The position numbers were made by a program, and so were the translations under genes. A DNA stretch of 9,454 nt from an uncultured Acetobacteraceae bacterium (lineage in GTDB: Bacteria > Pseudomonadota > Alphaproteobacteria > Acetobacterales > Acetobacteraceae): contig CALGVL010000406.1 in the NCBI GenBank assembly GCA_937930165.1, positions 1-9,454 of the forward strand, written 5' to 3'. Below the pieces are notes generated by a model. It made no database searches, was not told the DNA's origin, and saw only the letters and a program-made list of their open reading frames with translations. This document shows, in pieces, positions 1 through 6,147 of the stretch (positions are counted from its first letter, which is position 1; the number at the start of each line of letters is the position of its first letter).

Positions 1-342
1 CAGCCCGCGCTCGATCACCCGCCGCAACGGGGAGTCCCCGCGCCGCCACCAATGGCCGATCGCAAGCAGCAACAGCGAGGACGGTACATAAAGCGCCAGC
101 GCCGCCACCAGTGCCCCGGCGAGTCCCGCCGCCTGCCATCCGACCAGCGCCGCGATCAGCGAGCCCGGCCCCGGCGCGGCGCGGGAGATGGCGAAGAGAT
201 CGACGAATTGCGCATCGCTCAGCCAGCCATGCACCTCGACCGACTGGCGCTGCATCTCCGCGAAGATGGAAGGGCCGCCGCCGAGCGAGACCAGCGACAG
301 CGGCGCGAAGACCAGCACCAGGGCCAGCAGCCGCTCAGGCAT
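1..342 (-). CDS. Chromate transporter (CHR) family protein, second half-gene, cut by window edge
   Basis: This is the first 114 residues of a CHR-family membrane protein; its C-terminus lies beyond position 1. The family motif is visible: a glycine-rich segment (SLGGGPSIF, residues 19-27), then W40-L-S-D, then A56-PGPGS, followed by hydrophobic stretches at about residues 62-97. These match the conserved CHR half-domain. The ATG at 342 overlaps the end of the upstream half-gene by 8 bp, so the two are probably translationally coupled. Short CHR proteins are known to occur as such pairs and to act together, and the family exports chromate or takes part in anion transport at the inner membrane. 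The substrate here is not shown by the sequence. Family assignment is firm; chromate specificity is not. Confidence 0.85.
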   Translation of the reverse strand, partial: MPERLLALVLVFAPLSLVSLGGGPSIFAEMQRQSVEVHGWLSDAQFVDLFAISRAAPGPGSLIAALVGWQAAGLAGALVAALALYVPSSLLLLAIGHWWRRGDSPLRRVIERGL

Positions 343-892
343 CGCGCCGCCCCTGCACCCAGGCCAGGCCGATGCTCACCGGCGCCAGCGCCAGCACCAC
401 CGGGATCATAGGCCAGCGCAATACACCGACCGCCACGAAGGTCGCCCCCACCACGGCCCAGGGGCCGATCCCGCGCATCCGCCTGGCGGTGCGGATGCCG
501 ACCACGCTGCTGTTCGCCAGCCCCGCCGCAGCCACGCCCGTCAGCACCACCCCCATGCCGCCGAAGCCCGATCCCCAGGCATAGAGCAGCGCCAGCAGCA
601 GGATGAACAGGAAGGGCGGCCCGAGGATGCCGAGGAAGGCCACGACCGCGCCGGGCCAGCCACGCAATTGCTGGCCGATATAGAGCGCCAGGTTCACGCT
701 GTTCGGCCCCGGCAGCACCTGGCCCAGCGCGATGCCGGCGAGGAAGCTCTCCTCCGACATCCATTGGCGCTTCTGCACCACCTCCCGGTGCATCCAGCCG
801 GGCAGGCCACCGCCGAAGCTGGCCATGCCGATCCGCAGGAAGACGCCGAGGATCGCGCCGATCCCCGCCCGCGGCCTGTCACTTCCCGCCAC
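335..892 (-). CDS. Chromate transporter (CHR) family protein, first half-gene
   Basis: A 185-residue single-domain CHR protein. The signature is SFGGGLPGW (residues 25-33), then W44-M-S-E-E and Q58-VLPGPNS, with hydrophobic membrane segments at about residues 64-75, 82-105, 113-133 and 146-172. I chose the GTG at 892-890 because an AGGGGG ribosome-binding site lies a few bases upstream and the family domain begins directly after it. The reading frame stays open far upstream, but that part has no family similarity and runs under the opposite-strand gene. The 185-residue length is typical of short-chain CHR proteins, which need a partner, and the partner starts 8 bp before this gene stops. Likely role: half of an inner-membrane anion (chromate) exporter. 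It diverges from the lipoprotein gene across a 183-bp gap in which I see no clear promoter. Confidence 0.88.
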   Translation of the reverse strand: MAGSDRPRAGIGAILGVFLRIGMASFGGGLPGWMHREVVQKRQWMSEESFLAGIALGQVLPGPNSVNLALYIGQQLRGWPGAVVAFLGILGPPFLFILLLALLYAWGSGFGGMGVVLTGVAAAGLANSSVVGIRTARRMRGIGPWAVVGATFVAVGVLRWPMIPVVLALAPVSIGLAWVQGRRDA

Positions 893-1075
893 TTTCCCCC
901 TGCCGATGCTGCAGCCCCTCCCGGTTTCTCGGGCAAAGCCCCGGACCTGTCGAGGCCGCCTTGCCGCCGCCACACCACCGTCATGCCATGGACGAACCGG
1001 CCGCAAAACATCGCGCCGCCCGTGACGGACCGGCACCGCCGCGCGTTGCAGGGCCGGATCAGGGAGATCGGAAGG

Positions 1076-1483
1076 ATGGCGCGTGGAGGCTTCGGGGGTG
1101 TGCGGCTGGGGATGCTGGCAGCGGTGGCCGTGCCGCTGGCCGCCTGCGTCCAGGTGCAGCCGGCGGGCTATTACGACCCCTATGGCGGCTATTACGCCGC
1201 GCCGGCCGGATCGAACGCCGCCGCCGGGGCGGTCACCGGGGCCGCGGCCGGCGGCTTGCTGGGGAGCTTGGCCTCCGGGCCGCATGACCGGGGCCTGGGC
1301 GTCGTCGGCGGTGCGGCGGCGGGCGCGCTGATCGGCGGGCTGATCGGCAACCAGATGGACCAGGAGAATGCCGCGGCGGCGCAGGGCTATGGCTATGGCT
1401 ATGGCTATGGCTACGCCCCACCCTACCCGCCGGCCCCGGCCTATCCGCCCCCGGCCTGGCCGGCGCCGGGCTACCCTTACTGA
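1076..1483 (+). CDS. Glycine-zipper lipoprotein with GY repeat and Pro/Tyr-rich tail
   Basis: A 135-residue protein starting at the ATG at 1076, which has AGGGAG nine bases upstream. The N-terminus is a lipoprotein signal: basic start, hydrophobic stretch 11-20, and lipobox L21-A-A-C24. Lipidation at C24 would anchor it to a membrane, probably the outer one. After a Tyr/Gly segment (30-40) comes a glycine-zipper region in two halves (51-68 and 73-91) with small residues spaced as in glycine-zipper 2TM proteins. The tail has five GY units (104-113) and then a Pro/Tyr/Ala-rich end. Glycine-zipper proteins of this size are common envelope proteins, often linked to envelope stress or membrane integrity; no enzyme activity is expected. 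The upstream in-frame extension lacks a signal sequence and a ribosome-binding site, so I excluded it. Exact function unknown. Confidence 0.82.
   Translation: MARGGFGGVRLGMLAAVAVPLAACVQVQPAGYYDPYGGYYAAPAGSNAAAGAVTGAAAGGLLGSLASGPHDRGLGVVGGAAAGALIGGLIGNQMDQENAAAAQGYGYGYGYGYAPPYPPAPAYPPPAWPAPGYPY
1385..1414 (+). repeat. In-frame GGCTAT hexanucleotide tandem repeat
   Basis: Four perfect GGCTAT units (1385-1408) are followed by GGCTAC (1409-1414), which differs at one base. They encode five Gly-Tyr dipeptides in the lipoprotein tail. Because the unit is 6 bp, copy-number change would lengthen or shorten the tail by two residues without shifting the frame. Confidence 0.95.
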
Positions 1484-1485
1484 GC

Positions 1486-1510
1486 CCGTGTCCTCCGGAA
1501 AGGAGCACGG
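1486..1510 (+). terminator. Hairpin just after the lipoprotein stop, possible terminator
   Basis: The arm CCGTG-TCCT (1486-1494) pairs with AGGA-CACGG (1501-1510, with G1505 bulged) around a six-base loop. It begins three bases after the TGA. No T-run follows, so it is either a GC-rich terminator working without one or a 3'-end stabilising hairpin. Confidence 0.4.
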
Positions 1511-1545
1511 ACCCGCGCGCGACAATGCCATTTGGCGGCAGCGGC

Positions 1546-1572
1546 CGGTCCGGCGGAACATCCGCCGGACCG
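1546..1572 (+). terminator. Perfect 12-bp stem, 3-nt loop hairpin between lipoprotein and Bug genes
   Basis: CGGTCCGGCGGA (1546-1557) and its exact complement (1561-1572) flank the loop ACA. It lies 63 bp after the lipoprotein stop and 74 bp before the next start. It is very stable, but no T-tract follows on the plus strand. Best guess is transcription termination or insulation; an operator-like role cannot be excluded. Confidence 0.5.
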
Positions 1573-1646
1573 AGGCAGCCGATGCCGCCGCGCCCCAGGG
1601 TGCGACAGCATGAATTCGTCTGCCCGCCAGAAGGGAGGACAGAGGA

Positions 1647-2612
1647 ATGCATCGCCGGACCCTCGTGCTGGGTGCCAGCACCCTGCCCCTTGCCGCCCGC
1701 GCCCAGGCACCGGACTGGCCGAGCCGGCCCATCCGCCTCATCGTCCCCTTCCCGCCCGGCGGACCGAACGACATCATTGCCCGGTTGATGGCGCCGCAGC
1801 TCACCAGCCTGCTCGGCCAGACGGTCGTGATCGAGAACCGCGGCGGCGGCGGCGGCGTGGTCGGCACGGATGCGGCGCTGAAATCGCCGCCGGATGGCTA
1901 TACGCTGGCCATCAGCAATGGCGGCTCGCTGGTCATCACGCCGCATGTCAGCGCCAATGTGCCCTACCGCGTGCCGCAGGATGTCACCATGATCAGCGTC
2001 GTGGCGCGGATGCCGGAGGCGCTGGTGGCAACCCCGAGCCTCGGCCTGCGCAGCCTGCCGGATCTGATCGCCCGTGCGAGGCAGGAACCGGGCAGGCTGA
2101 ATATCGGCACCGCCGGCGCCGGCGGCATCTCGCATCTGGCGGCGGAGCTGCTGAAGCAGCAGGCGGGGGTGAACATCGTCGTGGTGCCCTATCGCGGCGC
2201 CGCACCGGCTGTGACCGATCTGGTGGCAGGACAGATCCAACTGCTTTTCGCCGATATGCCGGTGCTGCTGCCGCAGATCCGCATTGGCGCGCTGGTGCCG
2301 CTGGCAATGGCCAGCACGAAGCGCAGCCCCTCCCTCCCGGAAGTCCCGACGACGGGCGAATTCGGCTATCCCGGCGTGCTCGCCGACAATTGGTACGCGC
2401 TGCTCGGCCCCGCCGGACTGCCGGAGCCGATCCTGCGCCGCCTCTCCGCCGCCGCCCGGCAGGCCAGCCAGGCGCCCGAATACCGTGACGGACTGGCGGC
2501 GCTCGGCACCGAGGCGAGCTGGACCTCGCCGGAAGAATTCGCCGAATTCGTCCAAAGCGAGTCGAAGAAGTGGGAGCAGGTCGCCCTCACCTCCGGCATC
2601 CGCCTGGATTGA
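1647..2612 (+). CDS. Bug/TctC family tripartite tricarboxylate transporter solute-binding protein (1)
   Basis: A 321-residue periplasmic binding protein. The start has AGGGAGG eight bases upstream. The signal peptide has twin arginines (R3-R4), a hydrophobic core and an A-R-A cleavage site near residue 19. Family marks follow: RPIRLIVPFPPGG (27-39), D42 at the position where Bug proteins usually bind the ligand carboxylate, GQTVVIENR (57-65), PDGYTL (82-87), VPYRGAAPA (180-188), and SPSLPEVPT plus NWY near the C-terminus. Bug proteins bind organic acids, amino acids or similar small anions. No TctA or TctB membrane gene is present in the window. It ends 13 bp from the convergent BenE gene; that gap contains the palindrome GGGGCGCCCC. 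It resembles the Bug protein at 6148-7116 more than the one at 8432-9418. The ligand cannot be read from the sequence. Confidence 0.95.
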   Translation: MHRRTLVLGASTLPLAARAQAPDWPSRPIRLIVPFPPGGPNDIIARLMAPQLTSLLGQTVVIENRGGGGGVVGTDAALKSPPDGYTLAISNGGSLVITPHVSANVPYRVPQDVTMISVVARMPEALVATPSLGLRSLPDLIARARQEPGRLNIGTAGAGGISHLAAELLKQQAGVNIVVVPYRGAAPAVTDLVAGQIQLLFADMPVLLPQIRIGALVPLAMASTKRSPSLPEVPTTGEFGYPGVLADNWYALLGPAGLPEPILRRLSAAARQASQAPEYRDGLAALGTEASWTSPEEFAEFVQSESKKWEQVALTSGIRLD

Positions 2613-2625
2613 AGGGGCGCCCCCT

Positions 2626-3795
2626 CTACCGCGCGCCCCGCCCCAGCCTGCCCAGCCCGCGCATCGCGCCGCCGGCCAGCAATCCCCAGAAGGCGCCGCT
2701 GATGCCGAAGACGGTCAGACCGGAAGCGGTGACGATGAAGGTGATGATGGCCGCCTCGCGCTCCTGCGGATCCGTCACCGCGCCCAGCAGCGCCGAGGCG
2801 AAGGCGCCGAGCAGCGCCAGCCCCGCCACCGCCTGGATCAGGATCGGCGGTGCCGCGCCGACAAAGGCCGTGGCTGCGCCGGCCAGCAGCCCGAACAGCA
2901 CATAGACGGCGCCCGCCACCACCGCGGCGGGCCAGCGGCGGGCGGGATCCGGATGCACCTCCGGCCCGGCGCAGAGCGCCGCGGTGATGGCGGCCAGGTT
3001 CACCGCATGTCCCCCGAAGGGCGCGGCGAGAAGGCTGAACAGCCCGGTCACGGTGAAGAGCGGCCCCGGCGCGGGCCGGTAGCCATTCACGTTCAGCACG
3101 GCCATGCCCGGGATGTTCTGCGAGGCCATGGTCACCAGGAACAGCGGCAGCGCGATGCCGATGATGGCCGAGACGGAGAATTGCGGCACCACCAGCACCG
3201 GCGCCGGCATAAGTGCCCCCGCCAGGCCCGGGGGCAGTTCCACCGTCGCGGCGATCAGGACCAGCGCCACCACCACCGCCGCCGGCACCGCCAGCAGCCG
3301 GTTGATCCGCCCCACCGCCGCCCAGGCGATGACAATGGCGAGGCCCAGCACCGGCGCCTCCGCCACCGCCCGCACCGGTGCCAGGCACAGCCCCAGCAGC
3401 ACCCCCGCCAGCATCGCATTCGCCAGCGGCGCCGGGATTGCCGCCACCGCACGGCCGAGCGGCTTCCACAGCCCCGCCAGCACGATCAGCGCGCCGCTCA
3501 CCAGGAAGGCGCCGACCGCCGCCGCGAAGCCGCCCTCCGGCATGGCGCTGCTAGCCAGCAGCGCCGCGCCCGGCGTGGACCAGGCAACGCTGACCGGCAT
3601 CCGCCGCTTCAGGCTGAGCAGCATGCCGCAGAGCCCCATGGTGACGGACAGCGCCATCAGCCCCGATGCTGCCTGAGCCGGGCTGGCCCCCATGGCATCC
3701 AGCCCCTGCAGCACCACGGCGAAGGAGCTGGCGAAGCCGACGAAGCCCGCCAGCAGGCCCGCGGCGACCGCGGGCACCGAAATGGATCGTCTCAT
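2626..3795 (-). CDS. benE: BenE-family benzoate/H+ symporter-like transporter
   Basis: A 389-residue inner-membrane protein, near the usual BenE length of about 390-400. Hydrophobic segments run throughout, enough for roughly 11-12 helices. Conserved BenE features are W72-STPGAALL (to 80), the hallmark SQNIPGMAVL (225-234) followed by N237-GYRP, and GGHAVNLAAITAA (261-273). Characterised BenE proteins import benzoate with protons. I chose the ATG at 3795 because the protein family begins there and the stop of the upstream enzyme gene lies only 16 bp before it. The ribosome-binding site is weak (CAGG), which fits coupling to the upstream gene. It is probably co-transcribed with the enolase-superfamily enzyme. 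No benABCD genes are visible, so the true substrate may be another aromatic or organic acid. Confidence 0.92.
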   Translation of the reverse strand: MRRSISVPAVAAGLLAGFVGFASSFAVVLQGLDAMGASPAQAASGLMALSVTMGLCGMLLSLKRRMPVSVAWSTPGAALLASSAMPEGGFAAAVGAFLVSGALIVLAGLWKPLGRAVAAIPAPLANAMLAGVLLGLCLAPVRAVAEAPVLGLAIVIAWAAVGRINRLLAVPAAVVVALVLIAATVELPPGLAGALMPAPVLVVPQFSVSAIIGIALPLFLVTMASQNIPGMAVLNVNGYRPAPGPLFTVTGLFSLLAAPFGGHAVNLAAITAALCAGPEVHPDPARRWPAAVVAGAVYVLFGLLAGAATAFVGAAPPILIQAVAGLALLGAFASALLGAVTDPQEREAAIITFIVTASGLTVFGISGAFWGLLAGGAMRGLGRLGRGAR

Positions 3796-3811
3796 AAAAC
3801 CTGATGCTGCG

Positions 3812-4900
3812 TTACATCGCCCTGGCCAATAGCGCCGGATCGGGCTCCAGCCCCAGCCCGGGACCCTGCGGCACCGCGACCGAGCCACCCTGCGGGATCA
3901 GCGCCGGGAAGACCGGTTCCGCCAGATCGGCGAAATAGTATTCCAGCGGTTCCTCCGCCTCGCTGGCAGCCAGGATGTGCAGGCTCGCCAGCAGGCCGGG
4001 GCCGTAATAGGGGCAATGCGGCACCATGCGCAGCCCGGCCTGCCGCGCCAGCGCTGCCACCTCCCGCACCGCGCCGATGCCGCCGACCTTCGTCACGCTC
4101 GGCTGCATCACATCCACGGCGCCGGCTTTGGCCATGCGGCGGAAATCCTCGACACTGCCGCAATTCTCCCCGGCGGCGATGGGCAGGCCGCCTTCCTTCC
4201 GCACCTCGGCGATGGCGGCGAAGTCCTCGGGCGGCCAAACGGGTTCCTCGATCCAGGCGATGTTCCAGCCATCCACCGCCTCGGCGAAGCCGATGGCCTG
4301 GCTCACCGTGTCCCAATGGCAGTTGATGTCGAGCATCAACGGCACCTCGGCCGGAGCGGCATCGCGGGCGGCGCGGATGCAGTCCAGGCTCACCTCGTGC
4401 AGCTTGATCTGGCGGTAGCCGCGGGTGATCGCCTCCGCCGTGTTCTTTCCCGTCAGCGCCGGGTCGCCATAGCGCAGCAGGCTGGCATAGGCCGGCACCC
4501 TCTCCCGCTTCGCGCCGCCGAGCAGCGCATGCACCGGCTTGCCTGCCGCCTTCCCGGCGATGTCCCAGAGCGCGATCTCGACGCCGGAGATGCCGAAGGT
4601 GACGGGGCCGTTGCGGCCGAAATTATGCAGCCGCCTTTGCAGCAGCCGCGTCAGTCCCTCGATGTCGCGCGGATCCTGGCCGATGCAGATGGGCGCGATC
4701 AGCCGGTCGACCGCATCGCGTGTGGTCTGGACCAGGGTGAAGCCGAAACCCTCGCCCCAGCCGACGATGCCGGCATCGGTCTCCACCTTCACCAGCAGCG
4801 TGTCCATGTCGCGCAGATGCAGGTTGCCACCGGGGCCGGCCGGGTTGCCGTAGTCGAAGCGGCTGCTCAGGATATGCGTGGTGACGGCGGTGATACGCAT
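3812..4900 (-). CDS. Mandelate racemase/muconate lactonizing enzyme family protein (enolase superfamily)
   Basis: A 362-residue enzyme with the two-domain enolase-superfamily pattern: an N-terminal cap (about 1-125) and a barrel domain. The metal ligands are D191 (LMLDIN), E218 (WIEEP) and E245 (AAGEN). Base candidates are K166 in IKLHE and H295 in VPHCPYYGPG, which corresponds to the barrel histidine of mandelate-racemase-type enzymes. Two positions are atypical: the usual KxK motif reads K166-L-H168, and the Asp that normally pairs with the His appears as S268 (QPSVTKVGG). The family abstracts a proton next to a carboxylate, giving racemisation, dehydration or cycloisomerisation of hydroxy acids and sugar acids. 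I chose the ATG at 4900 for its GGGAGGGG ribosome-binding site and because the cap domain begins there. It is first in a probable operon with the BenE transporter. The reaction cannot be assigned. Confidence 0.92.
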   Translation of the reverse strand: MRITAVTTHILSSRFDYGNPAGPGGNLHLRDMDTLLVKVETDAGIVGWGEGFGFTLVQTTRDAVDRLIAPICIGQDPRDIEGLTRLLQRRLHNFGRNGPVTFGISGVEIALWDIAGKAAGKPVHALLGGAKRERVPAYASLLRYGDPALTGKNTAEAITRGYRQIKLHEVSLDCIRAARDAAPAEVPLMLDINCHWDTVSQAIGFAEAVDGWNIAWIEEPVWPPEDFAAIAEVRKEGGLPIAAGENCGSVEDFRRMAKAGAVDVMQPSVTKVGGIGAVREVAALARQAGLRMVPHCPYYGPGLLASLHILAASEAEEPLEYYFADLAEPVFPALIPQGGSVAVPQGPGLGLEPDPALLARAM

Positions 4901-5131
4901 GACCCCTCCCGGCATCCCGCTTGGTCCATGGCGGAACCCAGGCAATACTCGCAGGCCAGGCCGGAGAGCAACAGTCTCCGCGCGATGGGGAAGCGGCGCC
5001 GCGCTCCGCATCCTGTCCGGAGAGCGCGTCGGCCTGATCGCCCTCTTCGCCACCGGCAGGCCGGTTGTCAGCCCAAGAGGCGAGGTTGTCGGAATTCCTG
5101 ACAGAGAGAATGCGGCGAAATGCGGCAGAGA

Positions 5132-5161
5132 CGCAGGACGGCGGCTCGGTGCCGCCCTGCG
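5132..5161 (-). terminator. Bulged GC-rich hairpin downstream of the PEP-CTERM gene
   Basis: CGCAGG (5132-5137) pairs with CCTGCG (5156-5161), and GCGGC (5141-5145) with GCCGC (5151-5155), around a five-base loop and a three-base bulge. On the minus strand it begins 34 bases after the PEP-CTERM stop and is followed by TCTCT, a weak pyrimidine run. Its position suits a transcription terminator. Confidence 0.45.
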
Positions 5162-5180
5162 AGTGCCAAAGGAATTCGAC

Positions 5181-5194
5181 AGGTATTAGGTATT
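5181..5194. repeat. Two tandem copies of AGGTATT
   Basis: Two exact 7-bp units sit back to back, one base from the PEP-CTERM stop codon (TGA on the minus strand, 5198-5196). They are short and could be chance or a small duplication. Confidence 0.7.
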
Positions 5195-5195
5195 G

Positions 5196-5954
5196 TCAGG
5201 CAGCCGGCGGATGCTGCCGGCCGCAGCGGAGCGCCCCTGCGAGACCGATCAGGCCGGTGCCGAACAGGGCGATGCTCAGCGGCTCTGGAACCGGCACCGC
5301 CGGCTGGGAACCCACCCAGAAGGTCTCCTGTCCCCCCTGGGCATTCGTCAGCCGCGCCGAGATTCCAATCCGGTCATCCTCCGTAATGGTATTGTTGGCG
5401 AGGCTGGCAAGGAATTTCTGAGTATCCTGAGCGTCCAGGGCGAATAAATATCCGCTCTTTCCGGTCCCATTGTCGCCCGTCGTGTCGATGTTCAGTGGAA
5501 TACCGATGTACCCATCGGAGCCATACCCGGTGTACGCCGACGAAAAGATCTCATTTCCCGTATTTCTGTTGTAGATGGACAAAAGAAGAGAGTTCAGCGT
5601 AACCATGTTATCGCTACCCGGCTCGGACGGGTTGAAGATCACTCCGATCACCTCCGTCCCACCGCTCCCGGTCAAAATCGTCCCAATTTGAACCGTTTGC
5701 GTTTGTCCGGTTTGCACACTTCCGGGCCCACTTACATTGTCTATAATGATATCTTTCATGCCATTCCACAGGACCTGCCCGTCTTCGATGCCAGAATTAC
5801 CTCTGCTTTGCAGCGTCAGGACCGTTGAGACATTTCCCAATCCGGTGCCTGTCATCATGACTGGTCCCATATAGAGCAGATCGGCCCGTGCGCCCGAAGA
5901 ACTGGCGATCGCCAGGGCCGAGCATGCGACCGCCCCCAAGAGGAATTTCTTCAT
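5196..5954 (-). CDS. PEP-CTERM sorting-domain secreted protein
   Basis: A 252-residue exported protein. The ATG at 5954 has AAGGAG upstream and starts a textbook signal peptide: M-K-K-F, hydrophobic core to about residue 17, cleavage after A-R-A (residue 24). The C-terminus is a PEP-CTERM signal: P-V-P-E-P with the PEP at residues 223-225, a hydrophobic helix of about 15 residues (SIALFGTGLIGLAGA), then a basic R-C-G-R tail. Exosortase (EpsH) recognises such tails and processes proteins destined for the cell surface or exopolysaccharide matrix. The body (25-220) is rich in Gly, Thr, Ser and Asn with beta-type alternation; I recognise no catalytic motif. Base composition is far lower in GC than the neighbours, with codons such as ATA, GTA and AGT. 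No exosortase gene is in the window, so processing must depend on one elsewhere. Confidence 0.9.
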   Translation of the reverse strand: MKKFLLGAVACSALAIASSSGARADLLYMGPVMMTGTGLGNVSTVLTLQSRGNSGIEDGQVLWNGMKDIIIDNVSGPGSVQTGQTQTVQIGTILTGSGGTEVIGVIFNPSEPGSDNMVTLNSLLLSIYNRNTGNEIFSSAYTGYGSDGYIGIPLNIDTTGDNGTGKSGYLFALDAQDTQKFLASLANNTITEDDRIGISARLTNAQGGQETFWVGSQPAVPVPEPLSIALFGTGLIGLAGALRCGRQHPPAA

Positions 5955-6147
5955 GCCCAACTTCTCCTTCCGTGCCCAGGTGCGGGCACCTCGAGCGGGG
6001 AGCAAAGGTCATGCCATCTCTCTGCTGGTGTGTCGCCCAGACACAAGACTCTGCAATCAAAGCGAAAATTCAGGGGGTCCGGGCCACGACGATTTCGGTT
6101 CCTGTCGTCGGCGGAGCTGTTGTAAAGAAAGCTGACACAACGCCAGA
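5955..6147. other. 193-bp intergenic region upstream of the PEP-CTERM gene
   Basis: It lies between two minus-strand genes and is AT-richer than the window average near 6040-6075 and 6115-6140. It should hold the end of the Bug transcript and the promoter of the PEP-CTERM gene. A CGACGA/TCGTCG inverted repeat (6087-6092 and 6105-6110, 12-base loop) lies 37 bases after the Bug stop and might be a weak terminator. I could not place -35 and -10 boxes with confidence. Confidence 0.5.

Larger units (their letters stand above)
4901..5195. other. 295-bp gene-free region upstream of the enolase-superfamily operon
   Basis: Both flanking genes are on the minus strand, so this stretch should carry the terminator of the PEP-CTERM gene and the promoter of the enzyme-BenE operon. 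It holds a bulged hairpin (5132-5161), an inverted repeat around an EcoRI-like core (5087-5099 versus 5170-5181), a small palindrome ACCGG-CAGG-CCGGT (5052-5065) and a tandem AGGTATT pair (5181-5194). I see no convincing sigma-70 promoter. An open frame across it on the plus strand has no recognisable protein features. Confidence 0.6.

Noticed and set aside
1385..1414. CRISPR-like or tandem array
   Set aside because: Units are 6 bp without spacers; it is a simple in-frame coding repeat.
893..1867. Upstream extension of the first CHR half-gene reading frame
   Set aside because: The frame is open to 1867, but it runs antisense through the lipoprotein and Bug genes and has no CHR similarity; the GTG at 892 with its ribosome-binding site explains the protein.
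2614..2623. GGGGCGCCCC palindrome between the convergent Bug and BenE stops as a bidirectional terminator
   Set aside because: A 10-bp palindrome with no loop leaves only a 3-bp stem in RNA and no T-run on either side; probably too weak.
2284..3804. 506-residue plus-strand open frame over the end of the first Bug gene and all of BenE
   Set aside because: Arg/Gln/His-rich product with no family features; it conflicts with two well-supported genes.
3977..5101. 374-residue plus-strand open frame across the enolase-superfamily gene
   Set aside because: Antisense to a gene with intact catalytic motifs; composition is biased and no domain is recognisable.
4878..5189. Small 103-residue plus-strand frame in the spacer upstream of the enolase-superfamily operon
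   Set aside because: No ribosome-binding site or recognisable motif, and it crosses the hairpin and inverted repeats; probably non-coding.
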